DNA from: Methylomicrobium lacus LW14
GTDB taxonomy: Bacteria; Pseudomonadota; Gammaproteobacteria; Methylococcales; Methylomonadaceae
DNA length: 64,000 bases
NCBI RefSeq assembly: GCF_000527095.1
Contig: NZ_AZUN01000001.1
Location: 2,459,501 to 2,523,500, forward strand
Direction of reading: 5' to 3'
The translations under genes were made by a program, and so were the position numbers. The notes under the pieces were generated by a model. The model was not told the origin of the DNA, searched no databases, and worked only from the letters and a program-made list of their open reading frames with translations. Of this stretch, positions 61,176 through 64,000 are shown in pieces (within the stretch, counting starts at the first letter, position 1; each line of letters starts with the position of its first letter).

Positions 61176-64000
61176 GCTTTTTCTCCTGGGTTTGCGGGCT
61201 TGCCGGCCGCATTACTTGGCGCACCTTCCGTCTTCGTGAAAACCTTATCCGCGAGTTCGCGGTAATGGCGGTAGCGCGCGTTCACGTCCTGCTGCGATTG
61301 CTGCAAGAATCGTTCCGAATCTTCCGGATGGGTCCGACTGAGCAGGCTGAAGCGAGCCTCGGTCAGCGCATAATCGCGGAACGGCAGCGACGGTTTCTGG
61401 CTGTCGAGCTGCAACGGATTATTGCCTTCCCGCTCCCGGCGCGGATCGTAGCGGAGCAGCGGCCAATGCCCGCTGCGCACCGCCATGTCCTGCTGGCGGA
61501 GATTGTTCGACAAATCGACGCCGTGCGCGATGCAGGGACTGTAGGCGATGATCAGCGAGGTGCCAGGGTAGGATTCGGCCTCCAGGAACGCGCGCAGGGT
61601 TTGCGTGTCTTTCGCGCCATAGGCGACCTGCGCGACATAGACCTGTTCATAATCGATCGCCAGCCGCGCCAGGTCCTTCTTCGGAGTCGATTTGCCGCCG
61701 GCCGCGAACTTCGCGATCGCGCCGCGCGGCGTCGCTTTCGACATCTGGCCGCCGGTATTCGAATACACCTCGGTATCGAGCAGCAGGATGTTCACGTCGC
61801 GCCCGGACGCCAGCACATGATCAAGGCCGCCGTAGCCGATGTCGTAGCCCCAACCGTCGCCACCGATGATCCAGACGCTGCGTTTAATCAGCGTATCGGC
61901 GACGCCGAGCAGACGCGCCGAAGCCTCGTTGTTTAGAGCTTTCAAGCGTTCCTTCAATACTGCGACCCGCGCGCGCTGTTCGTAAATCCCCGCCTCGCCG
62001 CTCTGATCGGCGTTCAAGATCGCGTCGGTCAGCTCCGCGCCGATCTCGCCCCGGAAACCTACCAGCAACTCCTCCGCATATTCCTTCTGCTTGTCGATCG
62101 CGATCCGCATGCCGAGACCGAATTCGGCATTGTCCTCGAACAGAGAATTCGCCCAGGCCGGCCCCCTGCCCTCGCTATTCCGGCTCCACGGCGTGGTCGG
62201 GAGGTTCCCTCCGTAAATCGACGAACAGCCGGTCGCGTTCGCGACCACCATCCTATCGCCGAACAATTGCGTCGCAAGCCTGATGTAAGGCGTTTCGCCG
62301 CAACCGGCGCAGGCGCTCGGAAACTCGAACAGAGGACGCAGATGCATCGCCTCCGGAATCTTGTTGTGATGCAGCGCACCGCGCTCGAAATCCCGGATGC
62401 TCTCGAAAAACCGCCAGTTGACGCTTTCCTGTTCGCGCAGCGGCGGCTGCGGGGCCATGTTGACCGCCTTGCGCTCCGGCTTCAAAGGATCGCGGATCGG
62501 ACAGACGTCCACGCACAGGCTGCAACCGGTGCAATCCTCCGGCGAGACCTGATAGCTGATCAACAGATTCTCGAACGCTTTGCTCTTGACCGGCACCCAT
62601 TTGAACGTCTGAGGTGCGTCTTTGACCTGTTCCGGTGCAAAAACCTTGCTGCGGATCACGCTGTGCGGGCAGACGAACACGCATTTACCGCACTGCGTGC
62701 AGAGGTCGCTTTCCCAGACCGGAATTTCGAGCGCCAGATTGCGTTTGTCCCAAACCGAGGTCGCGGTCGGAAAGGTACCGTCGGCCGTTAAAAAGCTGAC
62801 CGGCACCGCATCGCCCCGGCCGGCGATGATTTCGCCGGTCACATTTTTGATGAACTCCGGCGCATCAGCCGGCACCGGCGACGGGATTTCGCTTTGGCTG
62901 GAGGCCTCGGCAGGCACCACGACGCGATGCAGATTCGCCAGCGCCGCATCGATCGCGTTCAGGTTCGCATCGAGTATGCGCTGACCCGCTTTTTGATAGG
63001 TTTTCTGCACGGCCGCCTTGATCGCGGCGATCGCCTCATCCTTCGGAATGATCTCGACCAATGCGAAGAAACAGGCCTGCATGACCGTATTGATCAGGCG
63101 TCCAAGACCCGAGGCCTCTGCGATCGCATAGGCGTCGATCGTGTAAAACGCGATTTGCTTCTCGATTATCGCGGCCTGCATCGAGCGCGGCAGCGACGAC
63201 CAGACCTGATCGGCCGGCAGCGACGAATTGAGCAGAAACACAGAACCCTGCGCAGCCTTGTCGAGCATCCGGTAACGCTCCAGGAACACCGGCTGATGGC
63301 AGGCGATAAACCCGGCCTCGCCGTTGCCGATCAAGTAGGTCGAACGGATTTTTTGTTTGCCGAAGCGCAGATGCGAAACGGTCACCGCGCCGGATTTCCG
63401 CGAATCGTAGACGAAATAGCCCTGCGCATAGTCCTGCGTCTTGTCGCCGATGATCTTGATCGAATTCTTGTTCGCGCTGACCGTGCCGTCGCTGCCGAGG
63501 CCGTAAAACAACGCGTTGACCGCCTGTTTCGAGGCATCGGTGCGAAAGCCCGCATCCCAGTGCAAGCTGGTATGGCCGACATCGTCATCGATGCCGATCG
63601 TAAACTGATTTTTCGGTTGCGGCTTGTCCAGTTCGTCGAAAACGGCCTTGACCATACCCGGCGTGAATTCTTTCGACGACAGCCCATACCTTCCGCCGAT
63701 CACCTTCGGCAACGCGGCAAACCGTGGCTCGGCGCTCATCGCGTCTTGCGCGAGCGCGGCCAACACATCCTTATACAAGGGTTCGCCGTCCGCGCCGGCT
63801 TCCTTGGTGCGGTCCAGGACCGCGATGCGGCGCAGCGTCTTCGGCAACGCCGTGAGCAAGTCCTGGGGTGAGAAAGGCCGGAACAACCGCACCTTCAGCA
63901 AGCCGACTTTTTCGCCGCGCGCGGCCAGATGCTCGACCGTTTCCTCGACCGTCTCGGCGCCGGAGCCGATCAGGATGATCGCCTTTTCGGCATCGGCAGG
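61172..64000 (-). CDS. nifJ: Pyruvate:ferredoxin (flavodoxin) oxidoreductase, C-terminal 942 residues (partial)
   Basis: Oxygen-sensitive enzyme that turns pyruvate and CoA into acetyl-CoA and CO2 and gives electrons to ferredoxin or flavodoxin. The frame stays open to the right edge, so about 240-260 N-terminal residues are outside. Visible domains are the CoA-binding/gamma domain at the start of the fragment, two 4Fe-4S motifs (CTQCGKCVFVCPH and CTGCSLCVDVCP), a third-cluster/TPP region SACAGCGETPY, and the TPP-Mg motif GDGWGYDIGYGGLDH with VYSNTGGQ. A single-chain, five-domain NifJ. FdxA at 13672 is a conceivable acceptor. Confidence 0.95.
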   Translation of the reverse strand, partial: PADAEKAIILIGSGAETVEETVEHLAARGEKVGLLKVRLFRPFSPQDLLTALPKTLRRIAVLDRTKEAGADGEPLYKDVLAALAQDAMSAEPRFAALPKVIGGRYGLSSKEFTPGMVKAVFDELDKPQPKNQFTIGIDDDVGHTSLHWDAGFRTDASKQAVNALFYGLGSDGTVSANKNSIKIIGDKTQDYAQGYFVYDSRKSGAVTVSHLRFGKQKIRSTYLIGNGEAGFIACHQPVFLERYRMLDKAAQGSVFLLNSSLPADQVWSSLPRSMQAAIIEKQIAFYTIDAYAIAEASGLGRLINTVMQACFFALVEIIPKDEAIAAIKAAVQKTYQKAGQRILDANLNAIDAALANLHRVVVPAEASSQSEIPSPVPADAPEFIKNVTGEIIAGRGDAVPVSFLTADGTFPTATSVWDKRNLALEIPVWESDLCTQCGKCVFVCPHSVIRSKVFAPEQVKDAPQTFKWVPVKSKAFENLLISYQVSPEDCTGCSLCVDVCPIRDPLKPERKAVNMAPQPPLREQESVNWRFFESIRDFERGALHHNKIPEAMHLRPLFEFPSACAGCGETPYIRLATQLFGDRMVVANATGCSSIYGGNLPTTPWSRNSEGRGPAWANSLFEDNAEFGLGMRIAIDKQKEYAEELLVGFRGEIGAELTDAILNADQSGEAGIYEQRARVAVLKERLKALNNEASARLLGVADTLIKRSVWIIGGDGWGYDIGYGGLDHVLASGRDVNILLLDTEVYSNTGGQMSKATPRGAIAKFAAGGKSTPKKDLARLAIDYEQVYVAQVAYGAKDTQTLRAFLEAESYPGTSLIIAYSPCIAHGVDLSNNLRQQDMAVRSGHWPLLRYDPRREREGNNPLQLDSQKPSLPFRDYALTEARFSLLSRTHPEDSERFLQQSQQDVNARYRHYRELADKVFTKTEGAPSNAAGKPANPGEKA

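Overview
The window is a 64-kb piece of a gammaproteobacterial chromosome and is mostly core genome. Gene order points to this group: ileS-lspA; sodB and a tamA-tamB pair; the rplKAJL-rpoBC / str / S10 / spc / alpha block; tRNA-Tyr-Gly-Thr-tuf-tRNA-Trp-secE-nusG; pth-rplY-prs-tRNA-Gln-ispE-lolB; and divergent hemA-prfA-prmC. The lolB/TPR-lipoprotein/hemA arrangement resembles Pseudomonas. An FdxA-type 7Fe ferredoxin and a nifJ-DHOD pair would fit a methanotroph-like or other diazotrophy-capable gammaproteobacterium (Methylococcales is my guess), but nothing here proves the genus.

Layout. 1-5000: end of ileS with lspA (+), then rlpA-like, lnt and yihY-like genes (-). 5072-10341: tamA-tamB, an outer-membrane translocation and assembly module with ATGA coupling. 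10427-13995: BI-1/YccA protein, Fe-superoxide dismutase, a CYTH protein, a secreted repeat protein and ferredoxin. 14097-31738 (all -): a nearly gapless ribosomal block from rpsL through fusA, tuf1, S10, spc and alpha to rplQ, with secY inside. 31926-43656 (-): rpoC, rpoB, rplL, rplJ, rplA, rplK, nusG, secE. 43699-45361: a tRNA/tuf2 unit with a near-consensus promoter. 45400-50945 (-): pth, rplY, prs, tRNA-Gln, ispE, lolB and a TPR lipoprotein. 51117-54802 (+): hemA, prfA, prmC and a JAMM peptidase. 54803-57736: the only clearly accessory stretch, with an exported collagen-like protein, two small exported or anchored unknowns, a perfect CRP-type palindrome and a large stem-loop. 57737-64000 (-): a UbiB-family protein, an unknown helical protein, a DHOD-like flavoprotein and the 3' part of nifJ, which runs off the end.

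How it works together. The central 30 kb makes the transcription-translation machine: RNA polymerase subunits, most ribosomal proteins, EF-G, two EF-Tu copies, SecY/SecE, NusG and four tRNAs. Regulation is readable at several points: a strong str promoter followed by a terminator-like hairpin before rpsL, an extended -10 promoter ahead of rpsM, an L10-type leader before rplJ, and tandem hairpins between rplL and rpoB. The flanks are rich in envelope biogenesis genes (lspA, lnt, lolB, tamAB, rlpA) and include tetrapyrrole and isoprenoid precursor synthesis (hemA, ispE).

No phage, insertion sequence, CRISPR array or defence locus was seen. The best candidate for something little described is the collagen-like islet at 55-57.6 kb. 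The most unusual regulatory structure is the promoter-then-terminator order ahead of rpsL.
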